Source of the DNA: Carnegiea gigantea
Taxonomy: Eukaryota > Streptophyta > Magnoliopsida > Caryophyllales > Cactaceae
Direction of reading: 5' to 3'
NCBI GenBank assembly: GCA_029747015.1
Contig: JAKOGI010000081.1
Coordinates: 806,001-870,000 of the forward strand
DNA: 64,000 nt
This document shows, in pieces, positions 1-12,200 of this stretch. Under the pieces are notes generated by a model, which saw nothing but the letters and a program-made list of their open reading frames with translations, searched no databases and had not been told where the DNA came from. A program made the position numbers and the translations under genes. How positions within the stretch are numbered: the stretch's first letter is position 1; each line of letters starts with the position of its first letter.

Positions 1-1026
1 ATAATAGTTTAATAACACAAGTAATTAAAGACGCATAATGTTTTTTTCAAAAAAACATAGGAGTCTGAATTTAAAAGAAAATTACACATGCCTGAATGTA
101 AGAATAACACCCATAAATTCCACCACTAAATATATTTAATTAATTTTATTCTTTTTATTATTTGTATGAATAAGTTATGAAAAGAAATTTGTAAATTTTG
201 TAAAAATTCAATAATTAATTTAAAATGACAAAATTGCAAAAAATATTAACATAATACTAATTAATTAAAAAATTGCAGGCAAAAAAAGGTAGAAAAACAT
301 GCAGTGCGTTTATATATTTTCAATTCAGAGTAGCTGGCAGTGTACCAGAAACTAGTAAAAAGCAGCTACAATACCCTCTCTCCCCTCCACTCTTCTCTCA
401 TCCCCTTCAACACCATACTGTTCATCTTCTTCTTCTCCATCCCCATCTCTACTTTCTCTTTTCCTTTATTTCTGCTCCATTTTTCCACCTTGCTTCCCAG
501 AATCCCAACCCAACCTTTTGTTTTCTACCCACAAAAAAGAAGGAAAACAAAAAGAAAGCAAAAGAAAGAAAGGCAAAAGCTGGAAAAGCGAGAAGGCGAG
601 CAACCCGTGTCTCTGAGCCGCTCAACAAGCCACGAGCCTTGAGCGTCCTGCTGTGCGTCCACAAGCGGCTCGCCCGCCCGCCAACTCCTTTTCCTCGCCC
701 GTGAGCCATGCGTTGTGCGTGGTCTTAGAGTAGAGATGAAAAAGTTTGATTGACACGATAAAATGACACAAATTTAATTCAAAGCGAAAAATACGAACCC
801 GACCTGAATCGTGTTAATTTCGATCCGAAATTTACAAGATTTGACTGTTTAGCTTGAGAACATATTATTTTTCAATTTTAAGTAAATCTAAACTACTTTT
901 AAGGCCAACGCAAAATTGAACTATTTATTAAATGAGTCGATACGATCCAATTTTCCAGCTCTACATTGGAGCAGTGAGAGGCGATGCGATGTTTTTTCTC
1001 ACTCCTTTTCTATTTCTAACTTCTAA
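1..1026. other. No gene recognised; pyrimidine-rich then purine-rich tract
   Basis: AT-rich DNA without a recognisable coding exon. Around 363-535 the plus strand is strongly pyrimidine-rich (CTC, CTT, TTC runs), followed at about 535-600 by a purine-rich AAG/AAA tract and a GC-richer stretch to about 715. A TATATATTT-like string near 310 precedes the pyrimidine tract, so this could be a promoter with a CT-rich leader, but no ORF with family similarity follows. If the pectate lyase gene starts left of the window, this lies in one of its introns. Confidence 0.3.
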
Positions 1027-1239
1027 GGGCCTGTTCTTTTCGTTGGTAAATTCCAATCTATCAATTTCAACCAACTTTAATTCTTTTCAATTCACTTCAT
1101 TAGTTTCAATAAAAAAATTTTAACTTCAACCAATTTTAACAAAAAAATACAATTTTAATTCATTTTAACTTATTTTTATTAATCTAAATTAAATTCACTC
1201 ATTCCTCAATTTTTATTTTTTAACAAAAAGAACATACCT
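1027..1239. mobile_element. MITE candidate (Tourist/PIF-Harbinger-like)
   Basis: About 213 bp, AT-rich, with imperfect terminal inverted repeats: the left end begins GGGCCTGTTCTTTTCGTT and the reverse complement of the right end begins AGGTATGTTCTTTTTGTTA. It is flanked by TAA at 1024-1026 and TAA at 1240-1242, the 3-bp target duplication usual for PIF/Harbinger MITEs. No coding capacity. It would lie in an upstream intron of the pectate lyase gene. Confidence 0.55.
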
Positions 1240-1881
1240 TAAGTATAGTCCTTATTTGCACCACTGTGGGTGGGGTATTGCATCTTTGGTGCATTGGTGC
1301 CTGACAGCAGATTTGACTATTTGAGAATCTTTTCTCTGGCTTTTTGGATTTTTTTATTTTATTAATATCCTTTTCAAACATCCTCGTCACGGGCAGCTCA
1401 GATATTGAACACTTGAAAAAAACAGGAGTTCTAAGCCAATGACAGTGAGCTTTTGGGTCACTAACATTATTGGACCCTAGCAAGTTAGGAGGTCGAGATA
1501 TGTAGAAAATATACAATGAATCATATAAATATGTTATCATTAAAAATGTCGAATTTTTTACACTAATATAATATGATATAATTAAGTAAAAATATCACTA
1601 TATAAATAAGCATAAATAAAATATTAAAATAGTCAATTATAATATATTTGTGTACTTTTTAGTCCACTCTTTGAATATAATTCCTCAATTTAAAATAAGG
1701 AATCACTTATAATTTTTCAAAATAAATTTATTAATTTCATTCTAAGCTCTATAAAAACTGTCCGCTCAGATGTAATCACCAAATACACATTTATAGTTTA
1801 ATATTTTTACTTGATTAAGATGCTAAATGTTACTTCACATATTATCACATGAGATGATGTTAGCTAGTATCAAATATTAAA

Positions 1882-2060
1882 AAAGGGCAGTCTACTGCAC
1901 AAACATTCTGCGTTTACACAGGGGTCCGGAATTTCAAGGGTAAATTGTAGGCAGCCTAACCTAACTTTGTCAGACTTGTCAGTGACTGATTCTACGATTC
2001 GAACCCGTGACATTTTGATCACACAAAGACAACCTTACCGTTGTTCCAAGACTCTCATTC
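1882..2060 (-). mobile_element. Au SINE, full length, with 17-bp target-site duplication
   Basis: Read on the minus strand, this begins with a tRNA-like head (TCTTGGAACAACGGTAAGG A-box region), has a Pol III B-box (GGGTTCGAATC), a middle part with a GGTTAGGCTGCC string, and ends GTAAACGCAG...GACTGCCC followed by a short T tract. This is the layout of the Au SINE family of angiosperms. The element is bracketed by a perfect direct repeat, TAGTATCAAATATTAAA, at 1865-1881 and 2061-2077, so the insertion boundaries are certain. It lies upstream of the first visible pectate lyase exon, presumably in an intron. Confidence 0.9.
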
Positions 2061-2274
2061 TAGTATCAAATATTAAAGTTTTCGAAATAAATTTGTATGC
2101 ATAATACATCCTCGTGTAGTTCTACACAGAGGAGGTTTTGGAGACATCTAATAAAATTAGAACGAAACACGTTATGCGCCCAGAATTTGGCTTCATTTTA
2201 CTTCCTATTTATTGAGTTGTTTATTTTGTGTGAATGAAAATATTGAGCTGAAATATTGCTAACTAAATTTTCAG

Positions 2275-5200
2275 GTGACTAAGCGGGTTGAGACGGATGA
2301 TAAGGATTGGGCGGATTGGAACTGGAGGACAGAAGGGGACATAATGGTAAATGGAGCCTTCTTTGTTCCTTCAGGGCAGGGCCTTAGTGCTGAGTATGCT
2401 AAGGCATGGAGTATTGAACCCAAATCTGCTCAGCAAATTGACCACCTTACCCTCAATGCCGGTGTTTTTGGCGATCCTAGGTAACCTGTCATAACTCTCT
2501 TCACAAACTGTTTTTATTAGCTGTTAGTTGATTACTTGCAGTAACATTGCTCAAAACTTGGTGAACAATGCTATATTGCACACATTAGTCACTTGCGAAA
2601 ATACTATGGGATTTGGGATTGATAGATCAGTGGGAAATACATGGTTAATTTTATTTGGGTCTTCCGACCTTTATTTAACTAGGTCAAACTACTCGTGGTC
2701 CGTGTAAGGATAGAACTCTTATAAGTTATATCACATATTTTTCTCTATTTATAAGACTTAAATCAAAAAATTTGTTTTTTAAAGAGAACTACATAATGTG
2801 ACATAACGAGATTTCAATAAATATTCTTTTTTAGGCTCTGTTCTTGTTTGCTTTAAGGAGGGCAAAGTTTGCTTTAGAAGGGTTAATGTTAGAGTTTTTG
2901 GTTCTTATAGCTCCGTATAGCTTTTTGTAACTTTAATTCTTAGATCGTCCTACTACTCCTTATATCTATCTCACAACAACTTGATCGGTTTTTATAACTT
3001 TTTACAGTTTTTACAGTTTCTCATAGTTTTATATAGTGTACAGTTTAACCTTATAACTAAAAAGAATAGGGTCGTACCGTGAGCTTCATTTTAACATAGG
3101 TCTTGAAAAAATTTAGATATAGATAAATTTATTATTATAAGTGGAGAAATTTGTTGTAAAAAATAACGTAATTATCAAAAGAAGCAAGTCAATGACTGAA
3201 TACACAATGATGCCCGAGATGAGCAAAGCCATTGGTGCCTGGTGTCGGTGCGGGGAGGGGGAGAGGGACAGAGAGGGTTCAAGTTTGAAGCTGGATTCTC
3301 TGAGGCTCATCAAGTGGTACGTTTACATCTGCTATGATATGATTAGATTTGTTGCTTCTTTTAAAGTTAACTACTTCTTAAAAAAATCTGCTTTCTGGAA
3401 AAGCTTTTATCGGACGCTGTAAAGGTTTGAAATTTTTCTTACTTGCTGTGGCACCAACGGTTGGATTTTCTTACCCAGCCATGTGATAGTTTCTGGAGCA
3501 TTCAGAATCTAGGCGTCTTTTTTTAATTATCATTATTTTATATAAATGGACCGCTCATTTCATGGAAATATTTTTGTTTAATTATATTCATAAGATCAAT
3601 TGCCCTATGTTCAAAAACAAACTTGTGTTCTCTTGGAAGGGAGAAAAAAAGAAAAAAGAAAAAAAAAGCGTTCAGAGTACTTGGAGTAGTTGTATTTTCA
3701 TTCGAATTGTACTTATTATGCCCTTACATGTCTGACATGTTACATGTCGTATTTAGCATCTTATAATGAAAAAAAAAAAAAAAAAGAAGAGGGGATACAA
3801 CTTTTTTTCTTTTTGGTTTTTTTGGGGGTTGTTGGGATCATTAAGGCCCTGTTTGGCAAACAGCTGTTAGCTGTTTGAGTTAGCTATTTGTATTAGCTGT
3901 TTGTATTGGCTGTTTGTTGAAAAACTGTTTGGTAAAATTAGCTGTTTCTGATAAAGTTGTGAGACAAAAAGCTAATTCTTCAAAAAGTTCTGCCAAAAAG
4001 CTAATGGAATTAGCCTTTTCAAATTAGCTTTTTGGATCCAAAAAGCTCTTTTAAAAAGCTCTTTTACCAAACACCCAAATTAGCTTTTTCATTTGGTCAA
4101 AAAGCTAATTTTGGTCAAAAAAACTCTTTTTGGGCAAACATATCTTCAAAAAGCTATTTGCCAAACAGGGTCGAAGTCATTTTGGCGGGACATGAGAGAA
4201 GGGCTACTTGCGAAAAATCGTTCCTGATTATCTGAATTTGTTCCGCCTGAAAAAATCGAGTATTGTCACAAATTTTTTTTCTAAATTTAAAACTAGGATA
4301 ATTGGTCATGTCTGAAGTTAAATCCAGGCTGGTGTCGGGTTTGGGCTGTCTAGATTTTTATACTATTTCGGCTTTGGATGAATTCATACAATTGAACAAC
4401 CAGGTTCGAACATCAGACAACTAGATTTATGTGTAATTTTGGTATAAATTCTCCAGGAAAATTTATAAAAGCAATTTTGGAGAATCGAGTCTGGACGTTA
4501 AAAAATCTGGTACAAAATTTCGGTCATAATGTCCAAAAGTCATATCACAAATTCAGAAACCGGGTCCAGGTCTAGTCAGAGGGTCCAATTTATAATTCGA
4601 ACAGGGTGCGGGTATGAAATTTTTGTCCGAATGTCCAACATCAACCCAGACCTGTATTTTTGTCACCCCTGCACATGAGAGACAGAGAGTAAAAAAGAAA
4701 GAGGACATTTTTTTCTAATAATTTTAATTAATGGTGTTTGAATTTAAATATTTTTAATAACAATTGGAGTAAATTCTTTTAAATTATTGTTTTGATGGTT
4801 CTTATTTAACCTCTAATTAAGATAGTTCTATTTTTTATTTTTTATAAAAAATAATAGGTAACTTGAATTTCTTTTTCCATCATATGGGGCTCGATCAAAG
4901 TTTAAGTTCCATCATTTAATCCAATTTCTACACGCATTTGTTCCCCCGGAAAGAAGTCATTGGGCATCGTCACAGATAGGTCCGGCAAAAAAATCCTTAT
5001 CCGCCTAGAACTCACAAAATTCATCCCAATAGTTATGAGTATGGGTGGTGAAAATGAAAAAAAAAAGGGTATGGGGCGGGTATTGTTAAATGGGTACAGG
5101 TACGGATACGGGTATGAGTATGTGTATAGGTATAGGTCCTACCTGCCCCACCCATTTTATCAATATGCGCCCCATACCCACCCCATATAAAACCCTGTAC

Positions 5201-7203
5201 CCGTTTGTTTAAAGTTCTAATTTGTTGTTTGTACTTAAATATTTTGCTAGTTACTTTGAGTTATATGATATTCATGACTTCGGTGGGACATTTTATTAGA
5301 AACTGTAATTGTCAAGTGCTAATTTATTTTGATTGACAAACTTTTAGTTATATTCGACGTGATGTGATATATTGCTAGAAGTTTGGTGTTAATGTGACAT
5401 ATTGGCTATTTGATGTCGATTTTGAGTACAAAACGGGTTTAATTCTTTTTGGCCTATATGTACTCGAATAAAATTCGCATATCCGCTGTACTCAGTGGGT
5501 ATGGTTATGGGTATAGTTTTACAACACTCGATGAGTATGGATATTAATTTTGAAAATGAGTATGAATGAAGGTACAACTAAACCCGCCCCCTACCCACCC
5601 ATTGCTACCCCCAGGGACAGAGCCTGGTGGAAATCTTTGCTTCAAACTAATTAATCGTATCTTATGAAGAAATAAAGATTGGAACTGTTTTTTTAGCTAC
5701 CCGGTGGTTAAAAAAACACAAACAAATAAAACAAACTATAACAATTGAGGGGCGGGTGGGCTCATTTTTTTGCATTAGTAAAAGCAAAATGTCACTGTCT
5801 CATGTGGTGTCCAACCTGACTTTTGTGGAAATCTTATGTCGGCCCACATGGGCAGTATACATTTCTATAAATGTAATTGTATGGCATTGGTAAGAACTAA
5901 GAAGAAAAGATATGTGATATTCATCACACTAATAATTAATATAAATTGATTTGCATAATTTGATTTTCTTTAAAAAAATTTAAAATTTGAATCTTGTGAA
6001 CAAAAAAATAGTAACGTGAGAGCTATATATATATATTTTTTATGAGTAAACGATGGCTCGGCTGTAGTAACAAAGGTTCAAAGACTTCACAGGGAAGAAA
6101 GAAAGAAAAAGAAACCCATCCTACTAATATGAGAGTTTGTTGTCATTATAGAATTTATCTTAATTTTAACAAAAATAAAAGTCATTTCAAATTACAACTG
6201 GTAGCTTAACCAGTCACATGGATGATGATATAGGTCGGTCCATTTTTTTAATTTATTTGTCTTTTTAGTGGTCATTCATTGAAGGACTCTCCAACTTGGT
6301 CTCTCTGCGACAAACCTGGCTGGCTCATCCTTTCACCGCCCTTTGTTGTCTCCTTCCTTACTTGAATTTGGTTGTTGTAAACATCGCTCCTATCATTCTT
6401 TTTTTTTTTTTTTTTAAGTGCGGTATAATTTTGTCTGACTTTGTTCAGTTTACATTATCGAAATTAATAGGTAAAGGACAAGAAAAATTGTATAAATTTT
6501 GATTTGGATGTAATAATTTTCATTATTATCATTACAGATGTCTCGTGTCAGTCTTACTTTAATGAGGTGGAAGAGATCCTGATGTAGGTAACCTTATTCC
6601 TGTAATCATTAGAATTTTTGGTAATCGTCGATTATGACAAACTAAGTAAAAATATAAATCACAAAGTACTAGTACGAAACTGATTGACAATATGTGAAGT
6701 AACTAACTTAGTAACTTATGTATATGCTGAAAACCTCTCATTCTATTAATATAGGATAGCTCGATTTTCATGTGTTCCAACATATACATTCCCTGATTGT
6801 TAGAATTCAATTAAGCTAGCTGAACCGAAATTTTGACGACTTTAGATCTTTAACAACACTTACATGTAGTCTTTTGCATTCCATTCTCCCTAACATAATG
6901 CAATTTGCTCTAAAACTTCCTCTTTTTTTCATGTGACATAGGGACAGCATAAGCGTGGGATACGGTGCAGGAACCAGCACCACGAGCAGCAGCAGCGGCG
7001 GGGGAGGGTCAGGGTCAGACGGTGATGGCGACTTGTTTGGGATGATCTTTGGTGGCGGCAGTGGTGGCAGTGGCACGGGCGGCACAGCTTCACTAGCATT
7101 GTCTACGCCCTCATTCATGGTTATTCTTGTTATTGTTTCAGTTATATACACCATCACCAACACCAATGATTTATTGTCCTCGACATTCTCATCATCAAAT
7201 TAA
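2275..7203 (+). CDS. Pectate lyase-like protein, C-terminal two exons (partial)
   Basis: Exons 2275-2480 and 6942-7203; the intron (2481-6941) runs GTAACC to CATAG, and the junction AG+G restores an Arg codon. The visible 155 residues start VTKRVETDDKDW and contain WNWRTEGDIMVNGAFFVPSG, a segment typical of plant pectate lyases (PL1), which cleave de-esterified homogalacturonan in the wall. The catalytic parallel beta-helix and signal peptide must be encoded by exons left of the window; no N-terminal exon was found in 1-2274. The last exon adds a Ser/Gly-rich linker (residues about 75-122) and a hydrophobic run (FMVILVIVSVIY) about 20-30 residues before the stop. That recalls pectate lyases with a GPI-anchor-like tail such as PMR6, but the polar residues after it make this uncertain. 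The start at 2275 is a splice acceptor (TTTTCAG), not an initiation codon. Confidence 0.85.
2834..3072. mobile_element. Possible MITE (weak inverted ends)
   Basis: The left end reads GGCTCTGTTCTTGTTT and the reverse complement of the right end reads GACCCTATTCTTTT, similar in style to the 1027-1239 element. About 240 bp, non-coding. No clear target duplication was seen, so boundaries are approximate. Confidence 0.35.
3845..4172. mobile_element. MITE with CCCTGTTTGGCAAA terminal inverted repeats
   Basis: About 328 bp. The left terminus GGCCCTGTTTGGCAAACAGC pairs with the right terminus, whose reverse complement is GACCCTGTTTGGCAAATAGC. The interior is built of repeated TTAGCTGTTTG and AAAAAGCTAATT words, giving a fold-back. 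No coding capacity. The superfamily is undecided because I could not identify a clean target duplication. Confidence 0.65.
5030..5616. repeat. Degenerate GGGTA-rich repeat stretch
   Basis: Contains reiterated GGGTAYGGGTATGAGTAT-like words near 5090-5135, and their complements (CCCCACCC, CCCATACCC) at 5150-5210 and 5490-5616. The whole is a loose inverted arrangement ending CCCATTGCTACCCCC. It looks like a decayed transposable-element fragment; no family is assigned. Confidence 0.35.
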
Positions 7204-8076
7204 AAACGCATGGTGTCAAGCATGCAAGGAATTTTCTGTAGATCTCTATGAGTGTAATTCTTAGCTAGTGTTTCGGGCTCAATGGTGGTGTACCATGTAT
7301 GTATTATTGTCTTTCGCAAAATCAACAGCGCGAATGAAGGATGCTTCTCTAACCAATCTTCGAAATTACCCATCAATTTTAGTGGTGGAAGTATGGAACT
7401 TGCTCTAATGGTCTTTGACTACCTATAACATATTCGTAAAAGACGTATTGTCACTATGAAATTGTTCGTGTTCCCATGGATTGTACATGTGTCAGTGAGA
7501 GTATGTACTCCTCGGGATATATACAAACCTACATAGATCCTTCACTCTGTACCTAGTCATGGCTAATGTTGGCTTTATCAAATGCTAGCTTTAAGTGCGT
7601 TTTTTGATTCTTAATTTTTTCTAAATACGGGTTAATGGAGCCAACCCACTAAGCGCTTACCTAAGGACAATTTTATGGGATTGTCTAGGTCGAAGGGGAG
7701 GGGCGATACATTGATCCAAGCCGAAAGGCTTGTTGGCCGCTACTCAATGGTACCACTAGACCAAGAGGTTCATGGCTAAGCTCTAAGCTCTTAAGAAGCT
7801 GGGAATATGTATTCCTACATGTTTTTCCACGAATAGATGCTGAAGCCTCAATTGACGGGCAGTTAGGGATCACATGTGTTCGATAGCTTCAAAAACTTTC
7901 TTTTTCTATCAAGCCTCCCGTCGGAGAAAAAAAAAACCCGTTGCATTCAAGGGATGTTATTATTAGTAATGTAACTATTGGAGCAATGTTCCTGACATTA
8001 TTACCCAAAAAAAAAGAAACTATGGGAAGATATTGATGATGGGAATTTGCAAGGTATTTCTGTCCGTATGATGTAA
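7204..8076. other. Intergenic; pectate lyase 3' region, nothing else recognised
   Basis: Presumably holds the 3' UTR of the pectate lyase-like gene immediately after the TAA at 7201-7203. No further exon, RNA gene or bounded repeat was recognised. Confidence 0.4.
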
Positions 8077-8240
8077 GGATTCAAAATGTATTTTCGGTTA
8101 CGATTGCGGTTTTGGTCGTAATATGGAAAAATCGCTCCAATGCGGAAATCGCGTTCTATATCGCGGTCAAAATGCGATTCAACCAACTCAAACCTTTCCA
8201 ATACGGCTATTTCATCGCAGATCGACCACATTTTGAATCC
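8077..8240. mobile_element. Small MITE candidate with 13-bp perfect inverted ends
   Basis: GGATTCAAAATGT at 8077-8089 is exactly inverted as ACATTTTGAATCC at 8228-8240. The 164-bp interior is rich in CG-containing words (GCGGTTTT, ATCGCGG), unlike its AT-rich surroundings. No target duplication is obvious. Confidence 0.45.
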
Positions 8241-8630
8241 ATGCTATGGTGAATTCCGCATACATTGATGGATTTTCAACTTCTTGAAATAAAAGAGGTC
8301 TAGTAAAAGCCTAAACGAAGTCCTCCGTTACTATGAAAATTAAGATTGGGGGGGAGGGGGGGAGCAAGAATATTAAAATTAAGATGCCCACTCATATATA
8401 TCTTTAAAATTCGAATTTGAATTAACAGGAATCCGAGTCCAAGCAGTGTCGCTTATTGCCCAATCAGGGCTTACGTCACCGTCAATGCACCGGACTTTGA
8501 CGACTCCATCATCATTGATCAATAGTTGTTGAAGTTTTTGCCTCAGTCTAGGGCACTGAAGGTGTTGACCCCTTGGTGTCAGTTGAACTCTTTCCAGATA
8601 ACTCTAATGGGATAAATCAGATATGAAATT

Positions 8631-8879
8631 TACATGGAAAAATATGGGCATTCATATAATTGCAAACCAGGTGTCTAAAAAGGCTAACATGGCGGCAGAT
8701 TGGCTTTCCAAATTCGGACATTCGATTACTAACTGTTTTTCTCTTGATTTATGCTTCTCACCTACACTTCGAGCAATTCCGGCAGATGATGTAGTTGGAC
8801 GTACTCTTGTAAGAAGAGGCGTCTAAGCTTATTATTGTTTCCTGCTTACCTTCGTAAAAAAAAAAAAAAAAAAAAAAAG
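8631..8879 (+). mobile_element. 5'-truncated LINE insertion with RNase H fragment, poly(A) and 13-bp TSD
   Basis: The plus-strand reading frame across 8623-8826 gives a C-terminal RNase H-like segment with ANQVSKKANMAADWLSKFGH, resembling the RVT_3/RNase H tail of plant LINE ORF2 (typically ...N.AAD.LAK.G). It is followed by a stop, a short 3' UTR and an A-run of about 23 nt (8856-8878). The direct repeat CAGATATGAAATT at 8618-8630 and 8880-8892 brackets it, which is the signature of target-primed reverse transcription of a severely 5'-truncated copy. Confidence 0.85.
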
Positions 8880-8892
8880 CAGATATGAAATT

Positions 8893-9299
8893 GAATGTAA
8901 GTTGAATTGCCACAATGGTTCTAGTGGAGAACAATCGTATTGAACCCAAAGTGGCATTTATGTAATTTTCACGGAAGAATAACAGAGACACATCTCAATA
9001 TCTTGTAAAAAAAGGGCTTTACCACAATCACAGGGGACCAAGATGCCTTGCACGGTGGTTGTTTCCTAACCAGTACCCAAATCAATAAACATCCAACAGC
9101 GTTGACACTTGCTTGGTGCAACCATCCCAGGGGGGTAAAAGAATGCTGGTTCTCTTTACTCACTGACATGTAAGAGGTTGGCACTCGCATACCATGCAAT
9201 CTATGTAAAAGAGCCAGCACAAAGCAAGCTAGGACCTAGGAGTTGATCATCACCTTGCTCCGGCTCAACATTTGGACATGGAAGGATGCAACTGCCAAA
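8893..9299 (-). other. Downstream flank / 3' UTR of peptidyl-tRNA hydrolase gene
   Basis: Lies immediately after the TAA (9300-9302) of the minus-strand hydrolase gene. No separate exon is recognised; most likely its 3' UTR and intergenic DNA between two convergent genes. Confidence 0.45.
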
Positions 9300-12200
9300 T
9301 TATGCACCTGGGTGATTCGCTTCACCTTCTACCTTGATTATGGTGGTCTGAATATGTTTGTATTTTTGCTCTCGGTTAAACCATCTTGCACATTCTGCCA
9401 AGCCTTCTGTTGGTATGAGCTTTAACATGTCAACCGCCTCTTTCAAAGCCGCATCAATCTAGTTCCAGAAAAGCATATATGGTATCTAACATTAGACCGT
9501 TAAAAAAGCATAAGGAAAACGAAGAAATTTTAGAGTTTCATGGTCATTTACTAAGATGCGCATTAAACTACACTACACAAACCTCATGCCACCATCCCCA
9601 AATTTCCAGACCCACTACTAAACCATAAATCTTGAAACATCTTAGTTTCAGAATAAATCCTGGGAACTCAAGAAGAGGAGGGCAATTTAAGTGAAGCTGA
9701 AAATGTTGAGCCTAAGCTTCATTTTTAAGAAGATAAAAGTACAATTAGCTTAGTTTTGTGGGGTACACGTATCTGCCAGTTATTGACAAAGTACAAAATG
9801 ATTCAAAATAGCATCGTAAGGCATCAAACACGAAACGTATCTGCCGGTTTGTGGGGTACACGTTCCAGACTAAGCTGAACCTAAGCAGTTCATAAAGGAA
9901 AGAAAATGGAGAAACTACATGCGTACTTACCACCTTTGAATACATTGACGACTACCCTTAGCCTAAGATAGAACAACAAAGTCCTCTCCCATGCAACCTT
10001 TAGTCAATTTTAACAAACATGAGTTTGAAATTTGTTCTCCAGATTTTAACAGATAGGAACTACTGAACCAATGAGAGGTTAAACTGACATTATATTATAG
10101 ATTTTCGAGATTGTTGTGAATATAACTAGCTTTACATTGCAGATAGCTCATATCTCATCCAAGATACGGGGCAAGGCATCCAGGATGTGCTACCATGAAG
10201 TGCAAGCGGAACATATGATTAAGTCATTCAGGTTACTTGTCCAGGACCCAATAACCGAAGCTCCAGAGAGGTCGGACTTCAATAGCTTATCAATAGGTTT
10301 TGGCCTCGATTTTCAATATTAGGCAATCTCTTTACAACTTGAAACCTCATCTGCTTTTAAACAAGGCATTTGAATTTGTGTGCCTCACAAGCAAGGAGAT
10401 CGTCAAGTTCATTTCTTAAGTCTTGCATATGTAGGACACAGGTTATTTACCAAAGGCCACTGTGACAGTAATGTACCTGGTACTAAACAAACAGTGAAGC
10501 ATGAATTCAACTTACCCGTTCTCTTGCCAAAGAATTGAACTTCTGAAGTAGAAATGCCTTGGGGTCCATTTGACCAGGAGGTCTCCCAATTCCTAATGTA
10601 GGTGAATTCAGTTAGAACACTGATCCTCATTATAAGAAATCAAGCATGAAACTTCAGCTCTTCATAAATACCAATTCTAAGGCGAGCAAATTCTCTGTTC
10701 CCTCGGAAGTGATCAATTACGCTCTTCAACCTATACACATGGAATCAAATATATCTAAAGGATTTGTAAAATCCACAGGTGAAAATGAAAATGCAAACCT
10801 TCAGCCGTCAAGAATTAGCTCAAGATCTATTTTCCATCGTACATAAGGTTCTCGCACACAGTGATTCCTATTCTTCCTTCAAGGATTACGCTGATTAGAG
10901 TTTATTTCTGAAGGAGGAATCCTTTGTCAACAATTTAATTGAATATCATCGTCATGCAAGCAATCCAACTTGTCCTATTAGCCCAATTCAGACAATGATT
11001 TTAAAAAAAGAAAAAAGAAATTGATCCCAAACAATAGAAAATGGAACATTGACCATATATAATGCTAGAGAATTTCTTGCCATTGAGCATTTAGATATTT
11101 TGTATCTTCTTATTGAATTATTTCACAAACTCAAGGTTGAGGTGAAAGCTGAAAAATCGACAGATACATCCTTTAATCCCACTTCAATATTCTAAGTTTA
11201 AGTTTTGAGGTTGAAAAAAACAACTCCAACTCTCTTCAACTTCTGGAATCTTCAAAAAAAAAAAAAAAAAGAGAGTTTCCACTACTTTTGGAATGTAGTA
11301 GAGCACTTGAATATCTACAAATAAAGCCGAAAATCTATCCTTGAAGGCAAGCAAATATATTCAAACTCACATGGAGTACCAATAGTCGACACTAGGAAGT
11401 AGTGCTGCTTAGACAACTGACGACACAATGGCCATGCAAAGGGTTATGATGCCGTTACTCTTCGAGCATAAATACAATGTGCAATCAGATGTCTCAAGCG
11501 AACAAAGCACATAATTGGAACTCTAGAGTTTAAAAAGTACCCATTATGACTTCCATGGCCTCCCTTGTGTTGAATTCGCAATACACCACATGGCAATTCC
11601 ATATCATCATGGAACTGTGCAGAAAAGAAAAGTCACAGTAAGTATCAAGCAAAAATAAAAGATGAAAAAACACAAATCCTGAGGCAAGGGGCAAAAGAAC
11701 AATAAAATATTAGTACCACCATCACCCGAGTTAGTGGCAACTTGTAGTATGCTGCCAATGGACCGGTCTGCGATCAGGAATACAAGTGCTGGTTCATTAG
11801 CTCAAGTTCTCTAAATACATTTGATCAAGTTCATCATCACAGGAAGTCCCACAAAATTTTTGCAAAAATTTGGGGGGGGGGGGGTTCTAAAATTCAGGCC
11901 ATTCTTCATATAATCTTATTTATTCTAAGTCCTTCATCATCATGAAAGCAATTGTGTTAAAAATAAAATCTCAATCACCAAATACAGCTTAGTTCAACAG
12001 AGAGTGCACTCACAGATTCGCCGGACAAGTTCATGTAGGTCTGAGGTTTTGCCAAGAATAGAGGGACATTGCCCACAAATCCTGGAAACATGTCAACAAT
12101 TATTACAAATTCAAATTTCCTCCCAGAAAATTGCGCAAACTATGAGCATAGCTGGATACTGAAAGGCAAAACCAACGCAAACCTTGACCAAATAAAGCTT

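Larger units (their letters stand above)
2481..6941 (+). other. 4.46-kb intron of the pectate lyase-like gene
   Basis: Begins GTAACC and ends CATAG between two in-phase exons. It holds no recognisable exon. It carries MITE-like insertions (2834-3072 and 3845-4172), a degenerate GGGTA-rich stretch (about 5030-5616), and simple A/T-rich DNA elsewhere. Confidence 0.75.

Noticed and set aside
449..709. Open frames on both strands at 273-709
   Set aside because: Low-complexity translations of CT- and AAG-rich DNA, with no family resemblance or consistent start.
4300..4675. Possible hAT MITE ending in TTTTTGTCACCCCTGCA
   Set aside because: Only the right end looks like a transposon terminus; no matching left end or target duplication was found.
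6816..7166. Minus-strand proline-rich open frame
   Set aside because: It is the antisense of the Gly/Ser-rich pectate lyase exon; no splice or family support.
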